64,000 nt of DNA from Celeribacter baekdonensis (GTDB lineage Bacteria > Pseudomonadota > Alphaproteobacteria > Rhodobacterales > Rhodobacteraceae). Position numbers and translations under genes: made by a program. Of this stretch, positions 1-10,801 are shown piece by piece (position 1 is the stretch's first letter; every line of letters starts with the position of its first letter). The notes beneath the pieces are model-generated. The model was not told the DNA's origin, made no database searches, and saw nothing but the letters and a program-made list of their open reading frames with translations. The stretch lies in NCBI RefSeq assembly GCF_900102315.1, contig NZ_FNBL01000004.1, positions 62,001-126,000 on the forward strand, read 5' to 3'.

Positions 1-5
1 ATCGT

Positions 6-206
6 TTATATGATGTGGTTCTCACCACCAATTGGAATTGGCCAGAGGCAACCCCCGGCAAAGGTTCGGCGATTTTCATCCATCGCTGGCGCAAACCGCG
101 CCATCCAACCGAGGGCTGCGTCGCCTTTCGCGCCGATCACCTCAGATGGATCGCAGAGCGGATCAGCCCCGCAACCCGGTTGATTGTCCGCTAAGCCTGC
201 CTTCAT
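6..206 (-). CDS. small hypothetical protein
   Basis: A 66-residue open frame starts with ATG 21 nt downstream of the YggS stop on the same strand, with a weak AGG upstream. It shows no signal peptide, membrane segment or motif I recognise. It could be a short co-transcribed gene or chance coding. It is listed because it is complete and sits in an operon-like position. Confidence 0.3.
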   Translation of the reverse strand: MKAGLADNQPGCGADPLCDPSEVIGAKGDAALGWMARFAPAMDENRRTFAGGCLWPIPIGGENHII

Positions 207-227
207 TGCAGCCTAAATACTCAATAG

Positions 228-884
228 TCAGACCTCATACGCCCGCTCGCCAAAGATCGCAGAGCCAACCCGCACATGCGTCGCCCCTTGGGCAATCGCG
301 GTTTCGAAATCATTGGACATGCCCATGGACAGACCTTTGATCCCATTGCGCTTGGCGATTTTGGCCAGCAGAGCAAAGTTCAAAGACGGCTCCTCATCGG
401 CGGGTGGAATGCACATCAGACCCTCGATCGACAGCCCCAGATCGCGACAGTCTTTGATAAACGCATCGGCCTCTTCGGGCAACACACCGGCCTTTTGCGG
501 CTCGGCCCCTGTGTTGACCTGTATATAAAGGCGCGGACAAGCGCCGGTCTCATCCGCCAACCGCGCAATGGTTTTGGCCAATTTCGGGCGATCCAATGTG
601 TGGATCACATCAAACAGCTCCATCGCTTGCCGCGCCTTGTTGGTTTGCAACGGACCGATCAGATGCAATTCCACACCGGCAAAACGTTCTTTAAAGCCGG
701 GCCATTTGCCCGCCGCCTCCTGCACCTTGTTTTCACCAAAAACCCGATGCCCCTGTTCCAACACCGCGACGACTCGATCATCCGGCTGGACTTTCGACAC
801 AGCAATCAGACACACATCCTGCGGATTGCGGCCACAGCGCGTGGCTTCGTCGACGATCCGCTGTTTGATTTCGGCCAATCCCAT
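228..884 (-). CDS. yggS: YggS/PLPBP family PLP-binding homeostasis protein
   Basis: This family binds pyridoxal 5'-phosphate without a known catalytic reaction and helps keep vitamin B6 and amino-acid pools balanced in the cytoplasm. The PLP lysine lies in LIAVSKV (about K31). Other family blocks are FGENKVQEA, HLIGPLQTNKA, QVNTGAEPQKAG and the C-terminal SMGMSNDFETAIAQGATHVRVGS, which forms the phosphate site. A start 8 codons upstream is possible, but the ATG at 884 is preceded by GAAGGGGAC at good spacing. The length (218 aa) is normal. The common link to proC or division genes cannot be tested because the window ends downstream. Confidence 0.93.
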   Translation of the reverse strand: MGLAEIKQRIVDEATRCGRNPQDVCLIAVSKVQPDDRVVAVLEQGHRVFGENKVQEAAGKWPGFKERFAGVELHLIGPLQTNKARQAMELFDVIHTLDRPKLAKTIARLADETGACPRLYIQVNTGAEPQKAGVLPEEADAFIKDCRDLGLSIEGLMCIPPADEEPSLNFALLAKIAKRNGIKGLSMGMSNDFETAIAQGATHVRVGSAIFGERAYEV

Positions 885-1103
885 ATCTGTCCCCTTCGGC
901 ATAACCAACCACTCTCATTGGATTTCATAAGGCGGGTTTCACCCCCCATGCAACAGGTGTGTGGCGAAGTTGCATCATTTTTGGGAGAGCTTACCAACCA
1001 AGAGCGCGTTTGCTTGACCCAAAACCCATCTCGGCGCATTTCAATGCCCATGTGTCGGGTTAGCCGGCATGCCTGATACTCAAAAATTCCACGAGGGCAA
1101 AAA

Positions 1104-2180
1104 ATGAAAAAGATTCTTCTCTCCTCCGCAGCGATCGCTCTGCTCGCAGGCGCCGCTTCCGCTGAAGTCACCTGGTCTGGCGACGCAGAACTCGGCTACA
1201 ACGATGACTGGAACGACGGCGCATACTACGACGCTGGTCTCACTGTGAACCTCTCCCAAGAGCTGAACAACGGCTGGACCGCTTCTGCTTCGCTCGACAT
1301 CGACCTTGAGAGCGACACCGACACCACCTACTCCATGGGCACTGTCGACTCCTCTGATTGGGTTTTGACCTTGTCCAACGACATGTTCGCCCTGTCCTTC
1401 GGCGACGTTGACACCGCATACGCGTCCTTCTCCGGCGTGTCCGCTCTGTACGACAACGACTTCTTCGCACCGTTCGACGAAGCTGCTGACTACGCAGGCA
1501 CCACCGCTGGTATCCTTGTCACAGGTTCCTTCGGCATGGTTTCCGGCGCTCTGTCCTATGTCGTCGTTGACGATGGCGCAGGCGAAGGCACCAACGACGG
1601 TGATCTGGATGGCGCACAACTCTACCTCGGCGCAGAATTCGGCATGGTTGACGCTGGCCTGTTCTACGACGACGTTCTGGAAATGACCGTTGTGAACCTC
1701 GGCACCACCTTGGCTGGCGCAGAATTCAACTTCTCCGTCATGGATTACTTTAACGAAACCGGCTACGGCATTGACGTTTCCTACCCGGTTGGTCCGGTGA
1801 CCCTCGGTGCATACTTCGCTTCCGTTGACTCTGAAGAAGCATACGGCGTGTCCGCTGAATACTCCGACGGCCCGATCACCGTTGCTGCATACTACAACGA
1901 AGAGTTCCTCGGCGAAGCTGAATACGCTCTCGAAGGCGCATATGACTTCGGTTCTGGTCTGGTTGTGACTGCTGGTTACATCGACGGTGACTCCGTGTCC
2001 GACAACGACTATGCATCTTACGTTGTTGCAGAATACGACCTCGGTGGCGGCGCATCCTTCCTCGCTTCTTATGCTGACGCAAACAACGCTGCTGCAGTTA
2101 CCACTGACGACATCGACACCGGTCTCGGCGGCTACGAGCTGAAATCCGGCGCCACCTTGGCTCTGTCCTTCTCCTTCTAA
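1104..2180 (+). CDS. outer-membrane porin, Rhodobacter type
   Basis: A 358-aa general-diffusion porin. A classic signal peptide (MKKILLSSAAIALLAGAASA, cleaved before EVTW) is followed by alternating aromatic/acidic beta-strand sequence. The protein ends in the outer-membrane sorting signal, terminal Phe in LALSFSF. It is rich in Asp, Glu, Gly and Tyr, as in Rhodobacter porins, and is expected to form a 16-stranded trimeric barrel. GAGGG lies just upstream of the ATG. Codon use is strongly biased (GGC, GAC, TCC, CTC), as expected for a very abundant protein. It is monocistronic: a strong hairpin follows. Confidence 0.93.
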   Translation: MKKILLSSAAIALLAGAASAEVTWSGDAELGYNDDWNDGAYYDAGLTVNLSQELNNGWTASASLDIDLESDTDTTYSMGTVDSSDWVLTLSNDMFALSFGDVDTAYASFSGVSALYDNDFFAPFDEAADYAGTTAGILVTGSFGMVSGALSYVVVDDGAGEGTNDGDLDGAQLYLGAEFGMVDAGLFYDDVLEMTVVNLGTTLAGAEFNFSVMDYFNETGYGIDVSYPVGPVTLGAYFASVDSEEAYGVSAEYSDGPITVAAYYNEEFLGEAEYALEGAYDFGSGLVVTAGYIDGDSVSDNDYASYVVAEYDLGGGASFLASYADANNAAAVTTDDIDTGLGGYELKSGATLALSFSF

Positions 2181-2208
2181 TTTCTTAGAAGTTTAGAAGA
2201 TCAATTGA

Positions 2209-2235
2209 GGGCCGCCCTTCGGGGCGGCCCTTTCC
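2209..2235 (+). terminator. rho-independent terminator of the porin gene
   Basis: A perfect 9-bp GC stem (GGGCCGCCC at 2209-2217 with GGGCGGCCC at 2222-2230) closes on a TTCG tetraloop and is followed by TTTCCTTTT. It lies 28 bp after the porin stop codon. Confidence 0.9.
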
Positions 2236-2324
2236 TTTTGTCTCATCGCTTTTACACATTGAAGCCCTTGTTCCTTTTCCCGGCGAGCGATACGGTTGCC
2301 GCGATACCTAAGAGGGAGCCTTTG

Positions 2325-2894
2325 ATGTTTCGCCGTACCTTTGTTTTGATCACCGCCTGTGCCGCAACTCTGACGCTTGCGGGCTGTGGCGGGTTTGACA
2401 GCTTTGGCTCTCTGGGTGGCAGCGCGGGCTCCATCGGGTCCGGTCCCTTTTCGGGCGGGCCGAAAGTGACCACCACGGATGAGGGCGACGTCATCGACAC
2501 CAAATCCACAGGTCAGGCTGTCGAGATTCCCAACGGTGAGACCATTGTCATCGAACAATCCAAACGCCGCACCATCTTTGGCGGCGGGCGCGGGTCGGTT
2601 GAAGACAAAGTTCAGGTCAACAAATACATCTGGAACGCCGCTTTGGACGTCTTGTCCTTTTTGCCCGTGCAAGAGGCCGATCCGTTCACCGGCGTGATCA
2701 TCACCGGCTATGGCACCCCTCCGGGTGGCGGACGCGCTTACCGTGCGGTGATCCATGTCACCGACCCGGCGCTTGACGCGCGCACGCTAAACATTTCGCT
2801 TTACACCAAAGGCGGCGCGGTTAGCCAAGAAACCATTCACGCCGTCGAAGACGCCATTCTGACCCGCGCGCGTCAGTTGCGCTCTGGCAAATGA
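2325..2894 (+). CDS. DUF3576-type outer-membrane lipoprotein
   Basis: A 189-aa lipoprotein of unknown function, widespread in alphaproteobacteria immediately upstream of leuS. The start at 2325 has GAGGG upstream and gives an N-terminus with lipobox LTLAGC (lipidated Cys near residue 21). A Gly/Ser-rich linker leads to a compact domain containing VNKYIWNAALDVLSFLPV and a C-terminal pattern FTGVIITGYGTPP...YRAVIHV...RTLNISLYT. It is probably anchored in the outer membrane facing the periplasm. The position before leuS-lptE suggests an envelope role, but none is established here. Confidence 0.82.
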   Translation: MFRRTFVLITACAATLTLAGCGGFDSFGSLGGSAGSIGSGPFSGGPKVTTTDEGDVIDTKSTGQAVEIPNGETIVIEQSKRRTIFGGGRGSVEDKVQVNKYIWNAALDVLSFLPVQEADPFTGVIITGYGTPPGGGRAYRAVIHVTDPALDARTLNISLYTKGGAVSQETIHAVEDAILTRARQLRSGK

Positions 2895-3028
2895 CAGACA
2901 ATCCATGTTGCAGGTCCATGTGATTTGATCGCCTCTGGACCCCAAGCCACCAACGTTTTATGACGTTTGCGACCACGCCGGGCCTCTGAATGGCTCGGCG
3001 TTTGACTGACCATCCAAAGGACACCCGC

Positions 3029-5590
3029 ATGAGCCGCTACGCGCCAAGTGAGATCGAACCGAAATGGCAACAGGCCTGGGATGAGGCCGAGGTGTTTCTC
3101 GCCACGCGCGATGAGACCCGGCCGAAATACTATGTGCTTGAGATGTTCCCCTACCCATCGGGGCGCATTCACATCGGTCATGTGCGCAATTACACGATGG
3201 GCGATGTTGTGGCGCGTTACAAATCCTCGACCGGGCACAATGTGTTGCACCCGATGGGGTTTGACGCTTTTGGGATGCCGGCGGAAAACGCCGCGATGGC
3301 GTCAGGCGGGCATCCGAAAACATGGACCTACGCCAATATCGACACGATGGTCGATCAGATGAAGCCGCTGGGCCTCTCAATCGACTGGACCCGGATGTTT
3401 GCCACCTGTGACCCGGAATATTACGGCCAACAACAGGCGATGTTCATCGACATGCTGGCCAAAGGCTTGGTCTATCGCAAGAACGCCGTGGTCAATTGGG
3501 ACCCGGTGGATATGACGGTTTTGGCGAACGAGCAGGTCGAAGACGGGCGCGGTTGGCGGTCTGGTGCGCTGGTCGAGCGGCGCGAATTGACCCAATGGTT
3601 CTTTAAAATCTCCGATTATTCCGAAGACCTGTTGCAGGCGATTGATCATCTGGATCAGTGGCCGGACAAGGTCAAAACCATGCAGAAAAACTGGATCGGC
3701 AAATCGCGCGGGCTGCAATTTGCCTTTTCCTTGGTGGATGGCCCGGACAATCATGACCGGATCGAGGTTTACACCACTCGCCCCGACACGTTGCTGGGCG
3801 CGTCCTTCGTGGGCATCTCCGCCGATCATCCGCTGGCGAAACATCTCTCCGACAGCAATCCAGAGATCGCCGCGTTTTGCGAAGAATGCCGCAAAGGCGG
3901 CACCACCGAAGAGGCGATTGAAACGGCTGAGAAGCTTGGTTTTAACACCGGCCTCACTGTGCGCCATCCCTTTGATACCTCGGTGGAATTGCCGGTCTAT
4001 ATCGCCAACTTCATCTTGATGGATTACGGTACGGGCGCGATTTTTGGCTGTCCGGCGCATGACCAGCGCGACTTTGAATTCGCCACCAAATACAACCTGC
4101 CGATCCATTATGTGTTTGAACCGATCAAAGGCGCGTTGAACACCTCAGAGGCCTACACGCCGCTGAAAACCGACACCGTGCGCTACACGCGCGGCTTTGC
4201 GGGTGATGAGGTTCAAACCGGCGACGAGGGCGTGAACTCGGCCATCGCGTTTTGTGAATCCAATGGCGTGGGCCACGGCGTCACCAAATATCGCCTGCGT
4301 GATTGGGGCCTGTCGCGACAGCGCTATTGGGGCTGTCCGATCCCTGTGGTGCATTGCGAAACCTGCGGCGTTGTGCCGGAGAAAAAAGAGAACCTGCCGA
4401 TTGAGCTGCCCGACGATGTCACCTTTGACAAACCGGGCAATCCGCTGGATCGTCATCCGACATGGCGCAACTGTGCCTGTCCGAAATGCGGTGCCGATGC
4501 GTTGCGCGAAACCGACACGATGGACACGTTTGTCGACAGTTCTTGGTATTACGCCCGCTTCACCGCGCCGCGCGCCACCACGCCAACCGTGACCGAGGAT
4601 GCGGAGTATTGGATGAATGTCGATCAATATATCGGCGGCATTGAACATGCGATTTTGCACCTGCTCTATTCGCGCTTTTTCGCCCGCGCGATGAACGAAA
4701 CCGGACATTTGCCGGACAAGTCCCGCGAACCGTTCAACGCGCTGTTCACCCAAGGTATGGTGACCCACGCGATCTACGAGAATGCCGAACGCAAAGGCGC
4801 GCATGATCGTACGATCTATCACTACCCCGAAGAGGTCGAAGAGCGCGACGGCGGCGTGTTTGTCAAAGAGACAGGCGAGCGGGTCAACGTGATCCCTTCC
4901 GCCAAAATGTCAAAATCGAAAAACAACGTGGTCGATCCGGTTGAGATCATCAAACAATACGGGGCCGACACGGCGCGTTGGTTTGTGTTGTCCGATTCAC
5001 CTCCCGAACGCGATGTCGAATGGACCGCATCAGGGGCGGAAGCGTCGTCCAAACACCTCGCACGGGTCTATCGTTTGGTGGCGGAATTGGGTGAAACCCC
5101 GGAACAGGGCCAAGACGACGAGGACCTGATCCGGAGCGCGCATAAGGCCATGTTGGAGGTCACCCAAGGCATCGAGTCCTTTGGCTTTAACGCCTCGATC
5201 GCCAAACTCTATGGTTTCACCAACACCATCGCCAAATCCAAAGCCGGACGTGAGGCGAAACGCTTTGCGCTGAAAACCCTGGCCCAACTCATGTCTCCCA
5301 TGACACCGCATGTGTCCGAGGAAATGTGGGCGCTTTTGGGTGGCGATGGCTTGGTGACCAAGGCCCCTTGGCCGATCCCCGATGAGGCGATGTTGGTCGA
5401 GGACAACGTGACCCTTCCGATCCAGATCAACGGCAAACGGCGTGACGAAATCACCGTTCCGAAGGAGATGCCGAAAGAAGAGGTTGAAAAGCTGGTCTTG
5501 GAAAACGATGCTGTGAAAAAGGCGCTCAATGGTGGGTCGCCGAAGAAACTCATCGTTGTTCCGGGCCGCATCGTCAATGTCGTTGTTTGA
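3029..5590 (+). CDS. leuS: leucyl-tRNA synthetase
   Basis: A class Ia aminoacyl-tRNA synthetase of 853 aa that charges tRNA-Leu with leucine using ATP in the cytoplasm. The HIGH signature is in [11 protein letters not shown] (residues 41-51) and the KMSKS loop is SAKMSKSKN. The CP1 editing domain lies between them ([13 protein letters not shown], with the [13 protein letters not shown] block), followed by the anticodon-binding helices and a C-terminal domain. Length is typical. The ATG at 3029 has AAAGG 8 nt upstream; a longer frame start at 2990 lacks this. The 3' end overlaps lptE by 14 bp. Confidence 0.98.
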   Translation: MSRYAPSEIEPKWQQAWDEAEVFLATRDETRPKYYVLEMFPYPSGRIHIGHVRNYTMGDVVARYKSSTGHNVLHPMGFDAFGMPAENAAMASGGHPKTWTYANIDTMVDQMKPLGLSIDWTRMFATCDPEYYGQQQAMFIDMLAKGLVYRKNAVVNWDPVDMTVLANEQVEDGRGWRSGALVERRELTQWFFKISDYSEDLLQAIDHLDQWPDKVKTMQKNWIGKSRGLQFAFSLVDGPDNHDRIEVYTTRPDTLLGASFVGISADHPLAKHLSDSNPEIAAFCEECRKGGTTEEAIETAEKLGFNTGLTVRHPFDTSVELPVYIANFILMDYGTGAIFGCPAHDQRDFEFATKYNLPIHYVFEPIKGALNTSEAYTPLKTDTVRYTRGFAGDEVQTGDEGVNSAIAFCESNGVGHGVTKYRLRDWGLSRQRYWGCPIPVVHCETCGVVPEKKENLPIELPDDVTFDKPGNPLDRHPTWRNCACPKCGADALRETDTMDTFVDSSWYYARFTAPRATTPTVTEDAEYWMNVDQYIGGIEHAILHLLYSRFFARAMNETGHLPDKSREPFNALFTQGMVTHAIYENAERKGAHDRTIYHYPEEVEERDGGVFVKETGERVNVIPSAKMSKSKNNVVDPVEIIKQYGADTARWFVLSDSPPERDVEWTASGAEASSKHLARVYRLVAELGETPEQGQDDEDLIRSAHKAMLEVTQGIESFGFNASIAKLYGFTNTIAKSKAGREAKRFALKTLAQLMSPMTPHVSEEMWALLGGDGLVTKAPWPIPDEAMLVEDNVTLPIQINGKRRDEITVPKEMPKEEVEKLVLENDAVKKALNGGSPKKLIVVPGRIVNVVV

Positions 5591-6074
5591 TCGCCGCACT
5601 TTCCTGATCTTTGCCATCGCCTCTTTGGGGGCGGTGGCCGGATGTGGGTTTACCCCCGCCTATGCGCCGGGCGGGACCGCGGCTGCGCTGCGCGGTCATG
5701 TCGATGTGGACGCCCCATCGGATCGCGAAAGCTATGCTCTGGCCAATCGGCTCAGCACCGTATTTGGCCCGACAACCACGCCGCTTTATCGGTTGAGCTA
5801 TGACATCTCGACCACCGAACATGCCATTGGCCTGACCCGCGATCAGGAAATCACCCGCTATCACATTGAAGGCAAAGTCAGCTTCACTCTGACCGAGATC
5901 CAAACCGAGCGCATCTTGACCAAAAGCGACGTTTCCAGCTTCACCGCCTATTCCGCTACCGGCTCGACCGTTGATGCGATCACCGCCCCCCGCGATGCTT
6001 ATGAGCGGTTGATGGTGATCTTGGCGGATCAAATGGTCAGCAAACTCATCACCACCGTTGAGATGCAAAAATGA
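5577..6074 (+). CDS. lptE: LPS-assembly lipoprotein LptE
   Basis: A 165-aa lipoprotein with lipobox LGAVAGC (Cys23), giving an outer-membrane anchor. LptE plugs the LptD barrel that delivers lipopolysaccharide to the cell surface. The sequence after the Cys ([10 protein letters not shown]) matches the usual CGF-PLY opening of LptE, and the beta-rich core ends in a helix ([20 protein letters not shown]). The ATG at 5577 lies inside the leuS 3' end in another frame. The gene overlaps holA by ATGA, so leuS-lptE-holA is one transcription unit, the usual alphaproteobacterial order. Confidence 0.92.
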   Translation: MSLFDRRTFLIFAIASLGAVAGCGFTPAYAPGGTAAALRGHVDVDAPSDRESYALANRLSTVFGPTTTPLYRLSYDISTTEHAIGLTRDQEITRYHIEGKVSFTLTEIQTERILTKSDVSSFTAYSATGSTVDAITAPRDAYERLMVILADQMVSKLITTVEMQK

Positions 6075-7096
6075 AACTCTCGCCCCGCGATGCGATTGGA
6101 TATTTTGCCAAGCCCGACCCGAAAAAGGCCGGGCTTTTGCTCTATGGACCGGACGCGATGCGGATCGCGCTGCGTCGACAAGAGGTGATTGAAGCGCTGA
6201 TTGGCCCACAAGGCGAAGAGGAAATGCGCCTGACCCGGATGTCCGGGGCGGAGATGCGCAAAGACAAAGCCATGCTCATGGACGCAATGAAGGCACAGGG
6301 GTTTTTCCCCGGTCCCCGTGTCGCCTTTGTCGAGGACGCAACCGACCAAGTGGCCGATGCGATGAAAGAGGCGCTGTTTGATTGGCGCGAAGGCGATGCG
6401 CAGGTGATTGTCACCGCCGGGAGCCTGAAAGCGACCTCGAAACTGCGCAAATTGTTTGAAAGCCATCCAAGCGCCTATTGCGTCGCAATTTACGCCGACC
6501 CTCCGTCGCGCGCAGAGATCGAAGCGACGTTGAAAAAGGCAGGCGTGCAAGACATTTCCCGCGAGGCGATGGTGGACATCGAGGCCTTGTCGCGTAGCAT
6601 CGACCCCGGAGATTTCCGTCAAACGCTTGAGAAACTGTCGCTTTATAAACTTAGTGACCCCTCGCCCGTGTCCAGCGAAGATGTGCAAAATTGCGCCCCC
6701 GCAACCTCCGAGGCGGAGGTGGATGATGTTTTGAATATCGTCGCCGAAGGGCGTACTGCCGAGCTTGGCCCGTTGATGATCAAGATCGAGGGGCAGGGCA
6801 TTGACCCGGTCGCGCTGTCCATTTTCACCATGCGCCATTTTCGCGCGCTTCATGCGGCGGCGTCTGACCCCGGCGGTGCGGCCTCCGGCATTGCCCGCGC
6901 CCGTCCGCCGATTTTTGGCCCACGTCGCGACCGTATGACCCGGCAGGCACAGGGCTGGGGTGTCTATAAACTTGAGACCGCCTTGGGTATTTTGACCGAT
7001 ACCGATCTGACCCTGCGCTCGTCTTCGCGCGCACCGACCATGGCGGTGATGGAGCGGGCCTTGATCCGTCTTGCCATGCTGGCGCAACGGCGGTGA
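6071..7096 (+). CDS. holA: DNA polymerase III delta subunit
   Basis: A 341-aa clamp-loader subunit that opens the beta sliding clamp in the replicase. N-terminal family features are GLLLYGPDAMRIALRRQEVIEALIG, followed by a degenerate AAA+ fold without a Walker A motif, as expected for delta. The middle contains SLKATSKLRKLFESHP, and the C-terminal helical collar has RDRMTRQAQGWG. The start overlaps the lptE stop (ATGA). Confidence 0.93.
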   Translation: MKLSPRDAIGYFAKPDPKKAGLLLYGPDAMRIALRRQEVIEALIGPQGEEEMRLTRMSGAEMRKDKAMLMDAMKAQGFFPGPRVAFVEDATDQVADAMKEALFDWREGDAQVIVTAGSLKATSKLRKLFESHPSAYCVAIYADPPSRAEIEATLKKAGVQDISREAMVDIEALSRSIDPGDFRQTLEKLSLYKLSDPSPVSSEDVQNCAPATSEAEVDDVLNIVAEGRTAELGPLMIKIEGQGIDPVALSIFTMRHFRALHAAASDPGGAASGIARARPPIFGPRRDRMTRQAQGWGVYKLETALGILTDTDLTLRSSSRAPTMAVMERALIRLAMLAQRR

Positions 7097-7168
7097 GCGA
7101 AATCGGTCAGGCTGCGGCGCTTGGAACCAGCTCTGACATGCCCCACATGCTGAGGAAAGGAGCCGCAC

Positions 7169-8167
7169 ATGATCCCCTATTCCCTTCTCGACCTCGCCCC
7201 CGTGCCCGATGGCACACCCACCTCTGATGCGTTGAAAAACAGTGTCGATCTGGCACAACATGCCGAAGGCTGGGGCTACAATCGCTATTGGTTGGCCGAA
7301 CACCACAACATGCCGGGGATCGCCTCTGCGGCGACGGCAGTGGTGATTGGCCATATCGCCAACGCCACCAAAACCATGCGAATCGGCTCTGGTGGGATCA
7401 TGTTGCCGAACCACGCGCCCTTGCAGGTGGCGGAGGCCTTTGGCACGTTACAGGCACTTTATGGCGATCGGATTGATCTGGGCCTTGGGCGCGCGCCGGG
7501 CACGGATATGCCAACGGCACGGGCGCTACGGCGCAACCTGACGCCCGGACATGCCAATGGCGAAACCTTCCCGCAGGATGTTCAGGAGGTGATCGCCTAT
7601 CTCGGAGATATGCCGGAGACCGCGGCGGTGCGCGCCTTTCCGGGCACGGGCACCCATGTGCCAGTTTGGATGCTGGGCTCGTCGACCTATGGCGCCGAAT
7701 TGGCCGCCATTTTGGGCCTGCCCTATGCCTTTGCTTCGCATTTTGCCCCGGCGGCGCTGGAACAGGCGATTGAGATTTATCGCGGGATGTTTCAACCCTC
7801 CGAGCATCTCGAAAAACCGCATTTCATGTTGGCAACCAATGTGTTTGCCGCTGACACGGCAGAGGACGCGCTGTTTATCCGCTCGTCGATGATGCAGACT
7901 TTCGCCAATCTGCGCATGGGCAAACCGGGCAAATTGCCCCGCCCGGTCAAAGACGTGGCAAGCGTCGTGCCGCGTCAGTTTTTGCCACAGCTTGAGGCAA
8001 TTTTTGCCGTTTCCGCCACCGGAACGAAACCGATGGTGCGGGATCAATTGGCCGCGATGATCGCGCGATACGAGCCAGATGAAATCATCATCGCGGGCAA
8101 TATTCACGATCACTCGGCACGACTCAAATCCTTTGAGATCGCCGCCGAGGTTATGAAAGAGCTTTGA
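7169..8167 (+). CDS. LLM-class flavin-dependent oxidoreductase
   Basis: A 332-aa bacterial-luciferase-like protein of the group 1 subfamily (YhbW/MsnO8-like), expected to use reduced FMN to oxidise or reduce an unknown substrate. Supporting blocks are YSLLDLAPV at the N-terminus, [36 protein letters not shown]-type sequence and [11 protein letters not shown], all typical of this subfamily. AGGAAAGGAG precedes the ATG. It appears to stand alone after holA. Its 3' end overlaps the convergent flavoprotein gene by 17 bp. The substrate is unknown. Confidence 0.88.
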   Translation: MIPYSLLDLAPVPDGTPTSDALKNSVDLAQHAEGWGYNRYWLAEHHNMPGIASAATAVVIGHIANATKTMRIGSGGIMLPNHAPLQVAEAFGTLQALYGDRIDLGLGRAPGTDMPTARALRRNLTPGHANGETFPQDVQEVIAYLGDMPETAAVRAFPGTGTHVPVWMLGSSTYGAELAAILGLPYAFASHFAPAALEQAIEIYRGMFQPSEHLEKPHFMLATNVFAADTAEDALFIRSSMMQTFANLRMGKPGKLPRPVKDVASVVPRQFLPQLEAIFAVSATGTKPMVRDQLAAMIARYEPDEIIIAGNIHDHSARLKSFEIAAEVMKEL

Positions 8168-9326
8168 TCGCGCCCTGTCCGGCCAGTCGTCCGGTGGCAA
8201 GACACGCAGTCAAAAGATAGCCGCCCGTCGGCGCATCCCAATCCAACATCTCGCCCGCGAAAAACAAGTCCGGGCGGGGCTTGGCGGCGAGGTCATCGGA
8301 AAGACTGTCAAAGCACACGCCGCCTGCAGTGGAAATCGCCTCGTCCATCGGGCGAAGACGAATATCCGTGATCTCAAGATGTTTGAGAGCCGCATAAAGA
8401 TCGGTGGGTTTTGGCCCGGCGCATTCCAGCATCAAAGCGATCTTTTCCGGCGGGAGACGGAAGGCGCGTTTGAGGAATGTGGTGAGGGTTTCTTTTGATT
8501 TACGCTGGATCAGGGTCTGTTTTACCCGCTCTTCCGACCAGTCCGGTAAGAGATCAATCCGCAAAGGCGCGCCCGCGCGCAATCCGCGCGTGACCGCATA
8601 AACACCGCCACCCTCAATCCCACGCGCCGAAATCACACATTCACCGCGCGTCGAATACGCCCCCGAGGTCAGGCACACGCCTTTGAGTGGTGCGCCAAAA
8701 TGGCGGGTCATATGCGGGCTCCAATCGCGCAATATCCCGACATTGGAAGCCATGAAAGGCGCCAGTGCGACATAGGGAGACACAAGGTCCAGCCACGCCC
8801 CATTCGACCCTAATCTGGCCCAACTCGCCCCACCAAGCGCCAAAACGACGGTTTTCGCATTGACCTGTACCGGGCCTTCCGGGGTGTCAAAGCACACCGC
8901 ATCGCCGAGGGCGGTCATACGCCAGTTTCGACGCAGATCAACGCCCTGCGCGTCCAGCCGCGACAGCCATGCACGCAACAGAGGCGAAGCCTTCATCACC
9001 TTCGGGAACACCCGACCCGAGGAGCCGGTGAACATCTCTTGGCCAAGCCCCTCGGCCCATGTGATCACTTGCTTGGGGCCGAACTCCATCAACGCCTCGC
9101 GCAGCGTGTCGGGGATGGGATCATAGGCGGCGAGGAACGGCGCGCGTGGTTCGTTTTTGGTCAGGTTCAGACCCGATTTCCCCGCCATGAGAAATTTACG
9201 CGCCGGAGACGGTTTGGCCTCCGCCACGATCACGGAAAAACCCGCCGCAGAGATCACCTCTGCGGCCATCAGCCCCGCCGGGCCAGCGCCCACAATCAGC
9301 GCGTCGATTTGGGTGTGCGCCGTCAC
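8151..9326 (-). CDS. BaiN/HI0933-family FAD flavoprotein
   Basis: A 391-aa NAD(P)/FAD-dependent oxidoreductase. The N-terminal Rossmann motif [12 protein letters not shown] is followed by [18 protein letters not shown], the HI0933/YhiN signature, and a C-terminal FAD block ([22 protein letters not shown]). The sequence fits the TIGR03862-type subfamily common in alphaproteobacteria. The physiological substrate is not known. It overlaps the upstream enoyl-CoA hydratase by 4 bp, so it is the last gene of an SDR-hydratase-flavoprotein operon. Confidence 0.88.
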   Translation of the reverse strand: MTAHTQIDALIVGAGPAGLMAAEVISAAGFSVIVAEAKPSPARKFLMAGKSGLNLTKNEPRAPFLAAYDPIPDTLREALMEFGPKQVITWAEGLGQEMFTGSSGRVFPKVMKASPLLRAWLSRLDAQGVDLRRNWRMTALGDAVCFDTPEGPVQVNAKTVVLALGGASWARLGSNGAWLDLVSPYVALAPFMASNVGILRDWSPHMTRHFGAPLKGVCLTSGAYSTRGECVISARGIEGGGVYAVTRGLRAGAPLRIDLLPDWSEERVKQTLIQRKSKETLTTFLKRAFRLPPEKIALMLECAGPKPTDLYAALKHLEITDIRLRPMDEAISTAGGVCFDSLSDDLAAKPRPDLFFAGEMLDWDAPTGGYLLTACLATGRLAGQGAIKALS

Positions 9327-9937
9327 GCGGGGATCAAACCTTTGATACCTGCGATATGATCAGAACTGGCGGCCAGCGCCGCCTCAGAAAGGGCGACGAT
9401 GGCCTCCACTTGATCGGCGGCGGGGATCAAACGATCCACAAGCCCCCAAGACAGCGCCTCCTCAGAGGTGATTTTTTGCCCGGCCATCAGGATCATTTTG
9501 GCCCGTGCAGGACCAATCAAATTGGCCAACCGTTTTGGATCGGACGGTTGCGGCAAAAAGCCCAGCTTCATCACCGGGTAAAAGAATTTCGCCGCCGGGT
9601 CCGCAATCCGCATGTCACAGGCCAAAGCCATCCCAAAAGCCCCGCCCGCCAGCGTACCGTTCAACGCGGCAATGGTGAGACAGGGCAGCGCGGCGATGCG
9701 GCCAGACAGCTCTTCCCACAACGGCGAGGTGGCGAGACCCGCACGCGCCTCGTCCAAATCGGCCCCGGCAGAAAACACTTTGCCCGCGCCGGTGAGGACC
9801 AAAACCTTGGCGCCCCCCTCAGCCTCATCGGCAATGTCAATCAGACGTGACAACATCTCAGAAGTGAGGGAATTGGCCTTTTCAGGCCGGTTTAGGGTCA
9901 CAACCCAAAACGCGCCATCTTGTTTCAGGTCTATCAT
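9323..9937 (-). CDS. enoyl-CoA hydratase/isomerase family protein
   Basis: A crotonase-fold protein of 204 aa that acts on acyl-CoA thioesters. The oxyanion-hole blocks are FSAGADLDEA and ALNGTLAGGAFGMALACD. The usual general-base glutamate region is replaced by FFYPVMKLGFLPQPSD, so hydration is not certain. It is shorter than the roughly 255-aa norm and lacks much of the C-terminal trimerisation helix. It overlaps both neighbours by ATGA. Substrate unknown. Confidence 0.82.
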   Translation of the reverse strand: MIDLKQDGAFWVVTLNRPEKANSLTSEMLSRLIDIADEAEGGAKVLVLTGAGKVFSAGADLDEARAGLATSPLWEELSGRIAALPCLTIAALNGTLAGGAFGMALACDMRIADPAAKFFYPVMKLGFLPQPSDPKRLANLIGPARAKMILMAGQKITSEEALSWGLVDRLIPAADQVEAIVALSEAALAASSDHIAGIKGLIPA

Positions 9938-10689
9938 GTGATCAATCCCAATATGCGGCGAAACGCGTCATCGCGCAGGCTCAGTTCCTGTCCCAAATGA
10001 AGATCCGCCTCTGGTCCGCACATCCAAAGCAGAGCACGCGCAGGCCAATCAGCGGGGATATGGACCGACCAGTCAAGTTGGCTGACCGGGTTTACACCAG
10101 AGGCTTTAATGTCCCGCTGCATTTGGGTTGCAACGGTGCCGGGCGACAGACCCATGGCGCGAATACCATGGCCGCGTTCTTCGTGATCGAGCATGGATGT
10201 GAGCATGGCCGCCCCGGCTTTGGAGGTGCAATACGCGCTCCAGGCCTCGACCGGATTATGGGCCGCCCCCGACGAGATGGTCAGAACCGTCCCGCCACCA
10301 CGCTCCACCATCAACGGGACAACACGGCGCATCATGTGAAACACGCCTTTGACATTGATGTCGATCACCTGTCCCCAGGCAATCGGATCGGCCTCACTCA
10401 GATGCGAGATCGGGTCAATCACACCCGCGTTGTTGATCAGAATATCGACGGGACCGAGAGTGGTTCCGACCTTGCTCAACGCAGCATCAACATCCTCATA
10501 GGACGCGACATCGCAAGGCACGGCGAGAGCCGCCTCTCCGATCTCATCCGCGATGCGACAAATGTCGGTCTCTGAGCGTGCGAGCAGGGCAACTTTCGCG
10601 CCTGCATCGGCAAAAAGCCGCGCGGTGGCTTCGCCGATGCCACGGCTGGCGCCTGTCACAAGCGCGATTTTTCCGGTTAAATCCAACAT
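9934..10689 (-). CDS. short-chain dehydrogenase/reductase
   Basis: A 251-aa classical SDR using NAD(P)H. It has the cofactor glycine motif TGASRGIG (residues 12-19), NNAG, a catalytic Ser in TISSGA and the Tyr/Lys pair in YCTSK. The start at 10689 is chosen because AGGAGAG precedes it and the protein begins MLDLTGKIALVTG as in the family; the frame could extend 16 codons upstream. It is the first gene of the three-gene operon with the hydratase and flavoprotein. Substrate unknown, possibly an acyl intermediate judging by the neighbours. Confidence 0.88.
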   Translation of the reverse strand: MLDLTGKIALVTGASRGIGEATARLFADAGAKVALLARSETDICRIADEIGEAALAVPCDVASYEDVDAALSKVGTTLGPVDILINNAGVIDPISHLSEADPIAWGQVIDINVKGVFHMMRRVVPLMVERGGGTVLTISSGAAHNPVEAWSAYCTSKAGAAMLTSMLDHEERGHGIRAMGLSPGTVATQMQRDIKASGVNPVSQLDWSVHIPADWPARALLWMCGPEADLHLGQELSLRDDAFRRILGLIT

Positions 10690-10801
10690 GACCTGCTCTC
10701 CTATGTTCGCGGGTGACTTTAGGGGGCTGATGCGCAAGGTTCCAGTCTTGACCCAGCCGACAAATCACGAAACTGTGCGCGCATCTGTTAGGAGTCTTCT
10801 G

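Noticed and set aside
276-1076. 266-codon plus-strand open frame opposite yggS
   Set aside because: Shadow of YggS, no recognisable domain.
6029-7414. 461-codon minus-strand open frame opposite holA
   Set aside because: Antisense shadow of a clearly coding gene; Arg/His/Gly-rich with no family features or ribosome site.
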